Source of the DNA: Cellulomonas edaphi
GTDB taxonomy: Bacteria > Actinomycetota > Actinomycetes > Actinomycetales > Cellulomonadaceae
Direction: 5' to 3'
Assembly (NCBI RefSeq): GCF_030362815.1
Contig: NZ_JAUCGR010000001.1
Span: 1,001,371-1,065,370 of the forward strand
DNA: 64,000 bases
Below the pieces are notes generated by a model. The model saw nothing but the letters and a program-made list of their open reading frames with translations, ran no database searches and was not told where the DNA came from. Below, piece by piece: positions 1-8,700 of the stretch (position 1 is its first letter; the number at the start of each line of letters is the position of its first letter). Made by a program: the position numbers and the translations under genes.

Positions 1-1204
1 GGTCCGCGAGCGGGCTGCCGAGCCGGTACTGCCGGTCGATCGTGTACGCCACCACCAGGGCGGTCTGGCTCACGGGCGCGTAGACGACCGGCCGGTCCTT
101 CTCGGGAGCGAGCGGACGGTTGACGACGGCGAGGCCCGAGGCGCCCGCGACGTCGCTGAGCAGCTGTCCCCGCGCCTCCTCGTCGCCCACCTGCGAGAAG
201 CCGTAGGTGGTCCCGGTGCCGCACAGCGCCGACTGCCACGAGGTCATCGCGTCGGCGAACAGCTCGTTGCCGACGAGCCGCTGCTCCGCGTTGCCCAGCG
301 CGCACGAGGAGCCGATGGGGGCGAACTGCATCGGGAACACCATCCGGTGCGACCACGCCGTCGCCGACAGCGGCGAGCCCGAGATGGTGCCGGCGGACGA
401 CTGGTCCGCGAAGGAGCCGTCGGCGTCGGTCTCGCCGCGCGGCACGACCACGAGCCAGCAGCCGCGCGCCGCACCCGAGGAGAGCGTGGCCCCGCAGCCC
501 AGGTGCGGTGCCTCGAGAGAGGTCTGGATCTCCATGTTGGCCGTGCCGGTGCCGTCGCTCCCGGTCCGGGCCGCCGTGATCTCGTTGGTCGAGGTCGGTG
601 TGAAGTAGTCGGCCACGTCGGTCACCGAGCCGCCCGAGACGGGGGTGAAGGGAACCGTGTACGCCTTGAGGTTGGGGTTGGTCACCGGCGGCGGCACCAG
701 GTGCGCCTCGTCGTAGGCCTGCTTCGGGTCCTCCCCGCGCTTGAGCGCACGCAGGCCGGTCCGGTCGCCGAGCAGCGTGCTCAGGCTCGGGTTGGGCGCG
801 CCCCACTGGCACTGCTGGGGGTCCGGACCGCTCGGGTCGTCGCCCCAGCACTGCATGATCTGCAGGTAGTCGGTGGCGAAGCGCCCCGACGAGGTGGGGC
901 GCGCGCCCTTCCAGTCCACCGTGACGCCCTGGTGCGACAGGTTGCGGGTCTGGCTCACGGTGACCTCGAGCTTCGCGAACGTCGCGTAGTCGGGGTCCTT
1001 GCGGTCGCGTTCGCCCACGAGCGAGGCGTCCGACCAGGCCTGCACCACCTGCGATCCGCCCTCGACGGCCTCGACCACCGGCGCACGGCCGCCGTCGGCG
1101 GCAGCGCTCCCCGTCGCGAGCAGCAGCGCCGAGCCGAGCGTCGCCGCCGTCACGCCGACCACCGTGAGCCACGCCCCCGCGCGGCGCAGGCGTGCCGGGT
1201 TCAC
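1..1204 (-). CDS. Secreted protein of the pst operon, 3' end outside window
   Basis: About 401 residues are visible; the gene continues past base 1, so the C terminus is missing. The GTG start (1204-1202) overlaps the pstS stop in a GTGA, showing translational coupling. The N terminus is basic followed by a hydrophobic stretch (about residues 8-35, VVGVTAATLGSALLLATGSA), a signal peptide. The mature part is rich in Cys, Gly and Pro, with paired cysteines around MQCWGDD and QQCQWG, as expected for an extracellular disulfide-bonded protein. The downstream part (SQTALVVAYTIDRQYRL) recalls the periplasmic-binding fold of its PstS neighbour, but no phosphate-binding motif is visible. Position makes a role beside phosphate uptake at the cell surface likely; the exact function is not recognised. 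Confidence 0.6.
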   Translation of the reverse strand, partial: MNPARLRRAGAWLTVVGVTAATLGSALLLATGSAAADGGRAPVVEAVEGGSQVVQAWSDASLVGERDRKDPDYATFAKLEVTVSQTRNLSHQGVTVDWKGARPTSSGRFATDYLQIMQCWGDDPSGPDPQQCQWGAPNPSLSTLLGDRTGLRALKRGEDPKQAYDEAHLVPPPVTNPNLKAYTVPFTPVSGGSVTDVADYFTPTSTNEITAARTGSDGTGTANMEIQTSLEAPHLGCGATLSSGAARGCWLVVVPRGETDADGSFADQSSAGTISGSPLSATAWSHRMVFPMQFAPIGSSCALGNAEQRLVGNELFADAMTSWQSALCGTGTTYGFSQVGDEEARGQLLSDVAGASGLAVVNRPLAPEKDRPVVYAPVSQTALVVAYTIDRQYRLGSPLAD

Positions 1205-2889
1205 CGTCGTGCCTTGCGGGCCGCCGCGCCGCGGGAGACCAGCGGCGGGATCACGACGAGGCCGACCGCCAGGAGGCACGCGGCGACGACCGCAAGCGGT
1301 CCGACGCCGCCGGACTGCGGGGCGTCCGTCTCCACGGGCATCGACACGAGGTTGGTGCACTCGCCGGTGTCGTCGGAGCACACCACGGGGCCTCCGCCCG
1401 TCGTGGCTCCCGCGACCACCGCGCCGCCACCACCCCCGCCGGCCGTGCCGGCGTCGCCGCCCCCGTCGGTGCCGGTGGGGCCCGTCACGGCGCCCCCGTC
1501 CGTCCCGGGGTCGTCGCCCGTGCCCGCGGTCCCGGTGCCGCCCGTGCTCGTGGTGCCCTTGGCGGGCGTGCTCGGCTCGGCACCGGCCCCCGACGGCGTC
1601 GAGCCCTTGCCGGGTGCCGGTGCGGCGCCGCCCGTGGGCTTGTCGCACTGGTCGTTGCCCTGCTTGTCGCACTCGGAGGGCTGCGGCGCGTTCTTGGTGA
1701 GAGTGTTGCTGCCGTCGGCCGAGAACGTGGGGTTGTGGCACTTCTTGATGTCGACGTTGGCGTCGGTGGCCCCCGGGATCTTGCCCACCTGGTCGAGGCC
1801 CGCCTGCACCAGGTTGATCGGCAGGGGCGAGTAGCCAAGCACCTCGGCCTGCTGCTGGCCCTCGCACAGGAAGTAGCTGGCGAACGCGCCGAGCGTGTGG
1901 CCCTTGGGCGCGGTGAACCCGTTCTGCGCGCTCGTCGGGACCACGATGTAGCTGTAGGACGACAGCGGGTAGGTGCGCTTGTCCTTGTTCGTGTAGACGC
2001 CGCTGAGGTCCTGCGTCAGGTACTTCGGCGAGCTCTCGTCGGTGTTGATGCGCGCGCCCAGCAGGCCAACGGCGACGTTCGAGGCGGTCGGCTCGACGTA
2101 GTACCCGGCCTCGTTGAGCACCTTGGCAACCGGGTAGCCCGTCTTGAGCGCGTAGGAGTACTCGACGTACGTGATGGTGCCGACGTTGCCGCGCTGGGCG
2201 ACGTAGCCCGCCACGCCCTGGGAGTTGGGCTGGGCGACGAAGCCCTTGCCGGGGATGGTCGGGTACGACGACGTCACGCCGCACGGCGTCGAGCGGCCGG
2301 CCGCCTTGCAGTACGCGTCCCAGGCGGACTGGTGCCGGGCGGCCATCCACGTGGTGAACTGCGCGGTCGAGCCGGAGCCGTCCGAGCGAACCACCGGCAC
2401 GATCTTGCGCCGGGGGAGCGCGAGCCCCGGGTTGTCCTTCGCGATCGCGGCGTCGTCCCAGCTGGTGATGGTGCCGGTGAAGATGCCCGTCACCACCTCG
2501 CCCGACAGGCGCAGGTTGGTGACCTGCTTGCCGCCGACGGACAGGTTGTACATGAAGGCCGTGCCGCCCGCGACGATCGGCATGTAGACGAAGCCGCGGC
2601 TCGGCGGGGTGTCGACCACGCCGCCGTCCTTGAGGCCGTACGGGATCTCCGTGATCGCGAAGTCCACCGTGCCGGCCTTGAACTGGTTGCGGCCGTCCGA
2701 CGACCCGGTGCTCGCGTAGTTGATCCGCATGCCGTACTGCTCGACGTTGCGCCGCCACTGGTCCACGGCGTTCGAGCTCCACGAGGATCCGGCTCCGTTG
2801 ACGGGCACGAACGAGTCGGCCGCCGCCGGCGCGGCGCCCGTGGCGAGCAGCGAGCCCGCGAGGACGAGGAGGGCGAGGGCGCGTCTCAT
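1201..2889 (-). CDS. pstS: PstS phosphate-binding protein, C-terminally membrane-anchored
   Basis: 562 residues, longer than the usual 350-400. The signal peptide (1-24, LALLVLAGSLLATGAAPAAA) has no lipobox cysteine, so this is not the usual PstS lipoprotein. The binding-protein domain (about 25-400) contains NGAGSSW near the N terminus and RSDGSGSTAQF, matching the phosphate-contacting loops of PstS. A Pro/Gly/Thr-rich linker follows (about 400-520), then one transmembrane helix (about 524-548, PLAVVAACLLAVGLVVIPPL) and a basic tail, so the protein probably spans the wall on a stalk. The ATG start overlaps the pstA stop (ATGA). It delivers phosphate to PstC/PstA. No pstB or phoU lies in the window; they may lie beyond the left edge or elsewhere. 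Confidence 0.88.
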   Translation of the reverse strand: MRRALALLVLAGSLLATGAAPAAADSFVPVNGAGSSWSSNAVDQWRRNVEQYGMRINYASTGSSDGRNQFKAGTVDFAITEIPYGLKDGGVVDTPPSRGFVYMPIVAGGTAFMYNLSVGGKQVTNLRLSGEVVTGIFTGTITSWDDAAIAKDNPGLALPRRKIVPVVRSDGSGSTAQFTTWMAARHQSAWDAYCKAAGRSTPCGVTSSYPTIPGKGFVAQPNSQGVAGYVAQRGNVGTITYVEYSYALKTGYPVAKVLNEAGYYVEPTASNVAVGLLGARINTDESSPKYLTQDLSGVYTNKDKRTYPLSSYSYIVVPTSAQNGFTAPKGHTLGAFASYFLCEGQQQAEVLGYSPLPINLVQAGLDQVGKIPGATDANVDIKKCHNPTFSADGSNTLTKNAPQPSECDKQGNDQCDKPTGGAAPAPGKGSTPSGAGAEPSTPAKGTTSTGGTGTAGTGDDPGTDGGAVTGPTGTDGGGDAGTAGGGGGGAVVAGATTGGGPVVCSDDTGECTNLVSMPVETDAPQSGGVGPLAVVAACLLAVGLVVIPPLVSRGAAARKARR

Positions 2890-4157
2890 GACTGCTCCTG
2901 GGGGGAGGGCTCGAGCGGGAGGTGCTCGACAGGGGTGTGCTCGACAGGGGTGTGCTTGACGGGGGTGGAGCCGCCTGGCGCCGCGGCATGCTCGCGGGCG
3001 AGGGCGGACAGCGAGGAGAGCCGCGCGGGTCTCTTGCTGCGCGAGGTGCGCCGCCGGGCGCGTGCCTGCTCCTTGGCGCGACGCCGCTCGTCCTTCTTCA
3101 ACGGGTTGCTGCCGCCGATCACCCGCGCGACGACGAACAGCGCGAGCACCAGGAGCATGAGCACGGCCGCGGTGCCGAAGCCGCGCGCGACCATCGTCGG
3201 CTCCGGCGACTTCACGAACTGGAAGATGGCCAGCGGCAGGCTGACCATCGGCCCGGAGGTCGGGTCGGAGTTCATCGCGGCCGTGAAGCCCGAGGTGAGC
3301 AGCACCGGCGAGGTCTCGCCGATGCCTCGGGCCGTGGCCAGGATGACCGCCGTGGTCAGGCCGGACCGCGTGGTCGGTAGCACCACCTGCCGCACCGTGC
3401 GGAACTGGCCCGCGCCCAGCGCGTACGACGCCTCCTTGAGGGTGCCCGGCACCAGCCGCAGCACCACGTCGGCCGACCGGATCATGATCGGCAGCATCAT
3501 GATGCTGATCGCGGTGGCGGCCGCCACGCCGGACTTGGGGACGCCCAGCGCGAGCACGAGCGTCGCGTAGACGAACAGGCCCGCGACGATCGACGGCAGC
3601 GCGGTCATGGCCTCCACGACCGTGCGCACCAGCCGCGCGAACCGCCCGGGCATCTCGGTGAGGAACACCGCCGTGAGCAGGCCCAGCGGGATGGTGATGA
3701 CGAGCGCGATCGTGATCTGGATCAGCGTCCCCACGATGGCGTGCGCGATGCCGCCGACGTCCAGCGGGTCCAGCGGCCCGGCCTTGGCCATGTCGTCGGT
3801 GAAGAAGTTGAGGTGCGGCAGCGCGGCCGCGCCGCGGGCGAACGTGAACACCACGATGAACACCAGGACGGCGAGCACCGTGAACGCGAGGCCGTGCACC
3901 ATGACGGTGACGAGCCGGTCGCGCACGGCGACGCCGCGCTCGGCGAGCGAGACGAGCAGGGCGTACAGCGCGAGGAAGATCGCCGCGGCGAGCGCGACGA
4001 AGCCCAGCGGGCTGGTGACGGGGGCCAGCTGGCTGCTGATCAGCGCGGTGAGCGCGACGGCCGCCGCGCCGGCGCCGCACAGGTTGAGCAGGTCGCTGAT
4101 GCGCAGGCCGGTGAGCTGACGGCGTACCTCGCCGCGGGCCGGTGCCAGGTCGGCCAT
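2886..4157 (-). CDS. pstA: Phosphate ABC transporter permease PstA
   Basis: 423 residues, longer than typical PstA (about 290-300) because of an N-terminal extension with two extra hydrophobic segments (about 28-75) and a hydrophilic C-terminal tail (about 355-423) rich in Arg and Pro with a repeated TPVEH motif. The core has six membrane spans and the permease coupling loop (EASYALGAGQFRTVRQVVLP, with downstream GIGETSPVL). It forms the inner-membrane channel with PstC. The ATG (4157-4155) overlaps the pstC stop in TGATG and its own stop overlaps the pstS start, so pstC, pstA and pstS form one translationally coupled operon. Identification is firm; the role of the charged tail is unknown. 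Confidence 0.93.
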   Translation of the reverse strand: MADLAPARGEVRRQLTGLRISDLLNLCGAGAAAVALTALISSQLAPVTSPLGFVALAAAIFLALYALLVSLAERGVAVRDRLVTVMVHGLAFTVLAVLVFIVVFTFARGAAALPHLNFFTDDMAKAGPLDPLDVGGIAHAIVGTLIQITIALVITIPLGLLTAVFLTEMPGRFARLVRTVVEAMTALPSIVAGLFVYATLVLALGVPKSGVAAATAISIMMLPIMIRSADVVLRLVPGTLKEASYALGAGQFRTVRQVVLPTTRSGLTTAVILATARGIGETSPVLLTSGFTAAMNSDPTSGPMVSLPLAIFQFVKSPEPTMVARGFGTAAVLMLLVLALFVVARVIGGSNPLKKDERRRAKEQARARRRTSRSKRPARLSSLSALAREHAAAPGGSTPVKHTPVEHTPVEHLPLEPSPQEQS

Positions 4158-5179
4158 CAGCTGCTCGCCCCCGAGCGGGACCGCGCGACGACCGACGACG
4201 CCCCGAAGTTGATGGCCAGCGTCATGAGGAACAGCGCCAGACCGGCGGCCATGAGGGCGGACATCCCGAACGGGGTCGACTCGCCGTAGCGCAGGGCGAT
4301 GAGCGAGGAGACCGAGCTGCCGCCGTTCGCCAGCACGTGCCACTGGATGGCGAACACCGGCGAGATGATCATGTAGACCGCGATGGTCTCGCCGAGCGCG
4401 CGGCCCAGGCCCAGCATGGTGCCGCCGATCATCCCGCCCTTGCCGTAGGGCAGGACGACGCGGCGGATCATCCCCCAGCGGGTCGCCCCCAGGGCCAGGG
4501 CACCCTCCCGCTCGCCCACGGGCGCCTGGGTGAACACCTCGCGCATGATCGAGGCGATGACCGGCGTGATCATCATGGCGACCACGAGGCCGGCGATGAA
4601 CGTCGACGACGTGTACACGGTCGCCGTCGCCAGCGGGTCGTCGGGGTCGGAGCCGGGCACCTGGAACGGCGGGAACCAGTCGAACGTCGTCGACAGCCAC
4701 CGGGCAAGCCCCGTGATGTGGCCCTGCAGGAAGAAGAAGCCCCACAGGCCGAACACCACCGAGGGGATGGCGGCCATGAGGTCGACGATGCTGATGAGCG
4801 ACTGCCGGAGCCTGGGCGGCGCGTACTCGCTGATGTAGAGCGCGACGCCGACCGCGAACGGCACGGCCACCACGACGGCGACGGTCGCGATGAGGATGGT
4901 GCCGACCAGGATCGCGGCGATGCCGAAGTTCCCCGAGTCGGGCTCCCACGCCTGCGTCGTGAGGAAGTCCCAGCCCGCCTGGCTCAGGGCGTCCCACGCC
5001 CGCAGGAACAGGAAGATGCCGACGAACCCCATGATCGCGAGCACGGCGACGCCACCGCACAGCAGCACCGCGCGGAAGACGCGGTCGCCGAGGGAGCGGC
5101 GGGTGCCGATCGGGCGAGGCACGTCGGCGTCGCGCGGGACCTCCGGCTGGACCCGTGGCGCCTGCATGGTCGCGCTCAT
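4157..5179 (-). CDS. pstC: Phosphate ABC transporter permease PstC
   Basis: 340 residues, normal for PstC. A hydrophilic leader (1-30) precedes six membrane spans; the coupling loop reads EGALALGATRWGMIRRVVLP, followed by GLGRALGETIAV, the classic EAA-type permease signature. The ATG at 5179 is the first in-frame start after the basic low-complexity upstream sequence. It is the first gene of the minus-strand pst operon and pairs with PstA. Usual operons read pstS-C-A-B; here pstS follows pstC and pstA. Expression would be driven from the long gene-free region 5180-5796. A weak Pho-box-like string occurs at 5299-5313 but is not convincing. Confidence 0.93.
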   Translation of the reverse strand: MSATMQAPRVQPEVPRDADVPRPIGTRRSLGDRVFRAVLLCGGVAVLAIMGFVGIFLFLRAWDALSQAGWDFLTTQAWEPDSGNFGIAAILVGTILIATVAVVVAVPFAVGVALYISEYAPPRLRQSLISIVDLMAAIPSVVFGLWGFFFLQGHITGLARWLSTTFDWFPPFQVPGSDPDDPLATATVYTSSTFIAGLVVAMMITPVIASIMREVFTQAPVGEREGALALGATRWGMIRRVVLPYGKGGMIGGTMLGLGRALGETIAVYMIISPVFAIQWHVLANGGSSVSSLIALRYGESTPFGMSALMAAGLALFLMTLAINFGASSVVARSRSGASS

Positions 5180-5530
5180 GGACCCCGTCTCTCGTCGTGC
5201 GGCATGCCGTGCACGACCGCACCGCGGCCGCGCGGCCGTACGGGTTCCGCGCGGCCGGTCAGACCGTCCCGCGTCCGGCCGACGCCCAGGCGTCGGCTGG
5301 GTGACGGGGAACCGGCGCGTGGATGAAGTGGTGGCGCGACCCGGACGAGTCCGGCAGCGCGGCGCAGGGGTGCTCGGTCCGGCGCGTGCCGTGCGAACGT
5401 GCAGGTCACGGGTGCGCGCGAGCGGCGTGCCGGTGCGCCCCGTCGCGGAGCCACGCAGGCGTCCCTCGACGGTCGTCATCGGCACGCGCGGACGGGCCGG
5501 GAGAATCACCCACCGAACTGGCCTGGACGT

Positions 5531-5560
5531 TTGACCAGCAGGCCGTTCGTGGCGCACACT
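5531..5560 (+). promoter_or_regulatory. Predicted promoter of the candidate small RNA
   Basis: TTGACC at 5531-5536 and CACACT at 5555-5560 are separated by 18 bases. Transcription would begin near 5566, exactly where the first hairpin of the candidate small RNA starts. No coding gene begins downstream before 5797, which makes this a promoter for a non-coding transcript if it is real. Confidence 0.4.
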
Positions 5561-5565
5561 CGCAT

Positions 5566-5652
5566 CGACGGTGCGTATCGCCTGCCCCCTGCGCGGTGCG
5601 CACCGTCGCTCACGTCCGCGAAGGGCGGGACCTCCACCGGTCCCGCCCTTCG
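5566..5652 (+). ncRNA. Candidate small RNA with two hairpins and C-rich loop
   Basis: Two consecutive strong hairpins lie between divergent genes. Hairpin 1 pairs 5566-5575 with 5599-5608 (10 perfect pairs, CGACGGTGCG) and holds the C-rich loop CTGCCCCCT (5582-5590) on a short inner stem. Hairpin 2 pairs 5619-5632 with 5639-5652 (14 perfect pairs, CGAAGGGCGGGACC) with loop TCCACC and could act as a terminator, though no U-tract follows. A promoter-like sequence lies just upstream. The two-hairpin, C-loop design recalls the actinobacterial 6C small RNA family, but I could not align it and its usual neighbours (ParA-like genes) are absent. An RNA regulating the flanking pst operon is another possibility. 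Confidence 0.42.
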
Positions 5653-5796
5653 TGCGTGGGGGGCGGGTCCGTGCGGGGTAGGCCGCGTGCGGGGTAGGCC
5701 GCGCGCAGGGCAGGTGTGGCGCGTGCGTGGCGGAACACGCGCCGCGTGCGGGAGTGTCTGCGCGGCTGGCGCCCGGGGCGCGGTTACCGTCGATCC

Positions 5797-8700
5797 GTGA
5801 CCGTTCCCGCGCGCGTGCCCGGCACGGGAACCACACCGGGTCAGGTGCAGGTTCCCGTCGCAGACAACCCTGCCGTCGTCCTCGTCGAGCCCCCGTCGGC
5901 CGACGAGCTCGTCGAGGGAGCCGTCGCCACGTGGCGCGCGGCCCTCGTGGAGGCCGCGGGCGGGTCGACGCTCGCCGACGTCGAGCTGCTCGGCGACGCG
6001 GCGCTGGACCTGTCCGCCGCGCACCCCTCGGGCATGGCGCAGCTGTTCGCCGGCCGCGAGACCCGACTGTCCAACCTGGTCCGGGAGGGCTCGGCCCTCT
6101 CGACGGCGCGACGGCGCGCCCGCGCGGTGGGCGCCAGGTCGGCGGCCTACGCGCAGCAGTACGGCATCGCGCCCACGTCGGTGGCGATCGGTGTCGCCAC
6201 CTGGACCGAGCGCACGGCGCCCGAGGCCGCGCAGGACGACGTGGCCGCGCTCGCCTCGATCACGCGGCAGCGCCAGCGGCCCGACGACGAGCCCGCCGAC
6301 CGCTCGCCGCGCACCGTCCGAGCCCCCGTGCTGCTCCGTCCCGTCACGCTGCGCGCGCGAGGGACGGGCGAGGCCGACTACGAGCTCGCGCTCGAGCCGT
6401 CGCTCGAGGTGAACCCCGTCCTGGCCCGTGCGCTGCGGTCGCGGGGAGCGCTGCTCGATCCCGGTGCGGTCGCCCGCGGCGCGTTCACCCCGTCGGGCTT
6501 CGACCCGCGGGCCGCGCTCAAGCGGCTGGCGTCGCTCGGCGAGGCCGTGCTGGAGGACTTCGCGCTCGCGGAGCGGGTGGTCGTCGGCACCTTCGTACAC
6601 CCGGGCCAGGTGCTGGTCGACGACCTCGACCAGCTGGCCGGCACGCTGGACCGGCACGAGGTGGTTGCGGCGCTCGCGGGCGTCGACGCCGATGCGCTCG
6701 CCGGCCGCGCGCTGCCCGAGCCCGTGGTGGGCGACCGCGACCCCGCGCTCGAGCGCGGCGTCGGTGACCTCGACCCGGCGCAGCAGCACGTCCTCGACGT
6801 CGTCGCGACCGGCACGCACCTGTTCGTCGACGCCCCGACGGGAGCCGACGTCACGGGCACCCTGGCCGCCCTGGTGGCCGACGCCGCGGCCTCGGGCCGG
6901 ACGGTGCTCTACGTGCCCGGGCACCGACGCTCGGCGACCGCGCTCGTCGAGCGCCTCGAGCGACTCGGCCTGGGCGACCTGGTCCTGGACGTCGCGCCCG
7001 AGGCGGGCTGGCGGACGACGGCGGCCCGCCGCCTGCTCGGCGCGATGACCCTCGAGGTGCCCGGTGTGGACGCGCACGGGCTGCACACGCTGCGCTCGGA
7101 GCTGGTGGCGCGCCGCGAGCAGCTGCGAGGCTACGTCGTCGGCCTGCACGCGCCGCGCGAGCCGTGGGGGGTCTCGGCCTACGACGCGCTCCAGCAGCTC
7201 GCGCGCCTGACCTCCACGCGCCCGACGCCCCGCACCACCGTGCGGCTCGCGCCCGACGTCACGCGCGTGCTCGACGCCGCGGCCCGGGCCGACCTCGCCG
7301 ACGCCCTCACGCGCGTGGGCGAGCTGGGCGCGTTCCGCGTCCGCCCCACCGACACGCCCTGGTACGGAGCCGACCTGCGCACGCGCGCCGACGCGGACGT
7401 CGCCGTGCGCCGCCTGGAGCGGCTGCTCGACTCCGGGATCCCGACGCTGCTCGAGCGCACCGAGCAGGTGGCGAACGAGACGGGCCTGAACCGGGCGACG
7501 ACGCTCGCCGCCTGGTCCGAGCAGCTCGCCATGCTCGACGGCGTGCGCGCCGCGCTGGACGTGTTCCAGCCGATCGTCTTCGAGCGCACCGCCTCCGACC
7601 TCGTCGCGGCGACCGCCACGGCGCAGTGGCGGCAGGAGCGCGGCATCGACATGGGCTCGGTCGTGCGTCGCCGGCTGCGCAAGCAGGCCAAGGACATGGT
7701 GCGCCCGGGCCGGCCGGTCGCCGACCTGCACGGCGCGCTCCTGGAGGTCGCCGAGCAGCGGCAGATCTGGCACGCGCACTGCCCCGGCGGCGGCTGGCCC
7801 CGCCTGCCCGACGGCCTGGAGCAGATCGAGGAGGAGCTCGCCGCGCTCCGCGGCGACATCGAGGCGCTCGACGGGGTGCTCGCCACGACGCCGGACGGCG
7901 CCGGCCTGTCCGACCTTCCGCTGAGCACCCTGCTCGAGCGGCTCACCCGCCTGCGCGCGGGTGCCGACGCGCTGGACACGCTGCCCGACCGCACCGCGCT
8001 GCTGCACCGCCTGCGCGGCGCGGGCCTGGGCGAGCTGGTCGACGACCTCGCCCACCGGTCGGTCGACCCGGGCCTGGCTGCGGCCGAGCTGGACCTCGCG
8101 TGGTGGAGCACCGTGATCGAGCAGATCCTGGGCGCCGAGCCGACCCTGGCCGGCTACGACGGGACCGCGCTCGGCTCGCTCGCCGCGCAGTACGCGCAGC
8201 TGGACCGGGAGCACGTCGCGCGCCTGTCGGGACCGGTGCTCACGGGCGCGGTCGCCCACGTGAGCACGGTGCTGCGCCAGCACCGCGCGCAGGCGGAGGA
8301 CCTGTTCGCCGAGCTGGTCGAGGAGCGCCTCACGTCGCTGCGCGACACCTTCGGCCGCCACCCCGACGTGGCCCGTCGCCTGCGCCCGATCATCGCCGCG
8401 AGCCCCATGCTGGTGCCTCAGGTGCTGCCGCCGTCGCGCACCGTGGACCTCGTGGTGATCGACTCCGCCGCGCACCTGCCGGTGGAGATGGCGCTCGCCG
8501 CGGTGTCCCGTGGGCGGCAGGTGGTCGTCGTCGGCGACGCCCGCTGTGCTTCGGGCACCGCCGTGCGCGAGCTCGCCGGGGTCCTCCCGGGCGTCGCGCT
8601 GCACGCGCGCGCCTCGCGCCGCGACCCCTACCTCACTGCCTTCCTGGCGCGGCACGGCTACGAGGGCGTGCTCAGCGCGCTGCCGCTGCCGCAGCAGGAG

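Noticed and set aside
5299..5313. Pho box for the pst operon
   Set aside because: Only one loose GTTCnCCGTCACC-like match on the minus strand, no clear direct repeat and about 120 bases from the pstC start.
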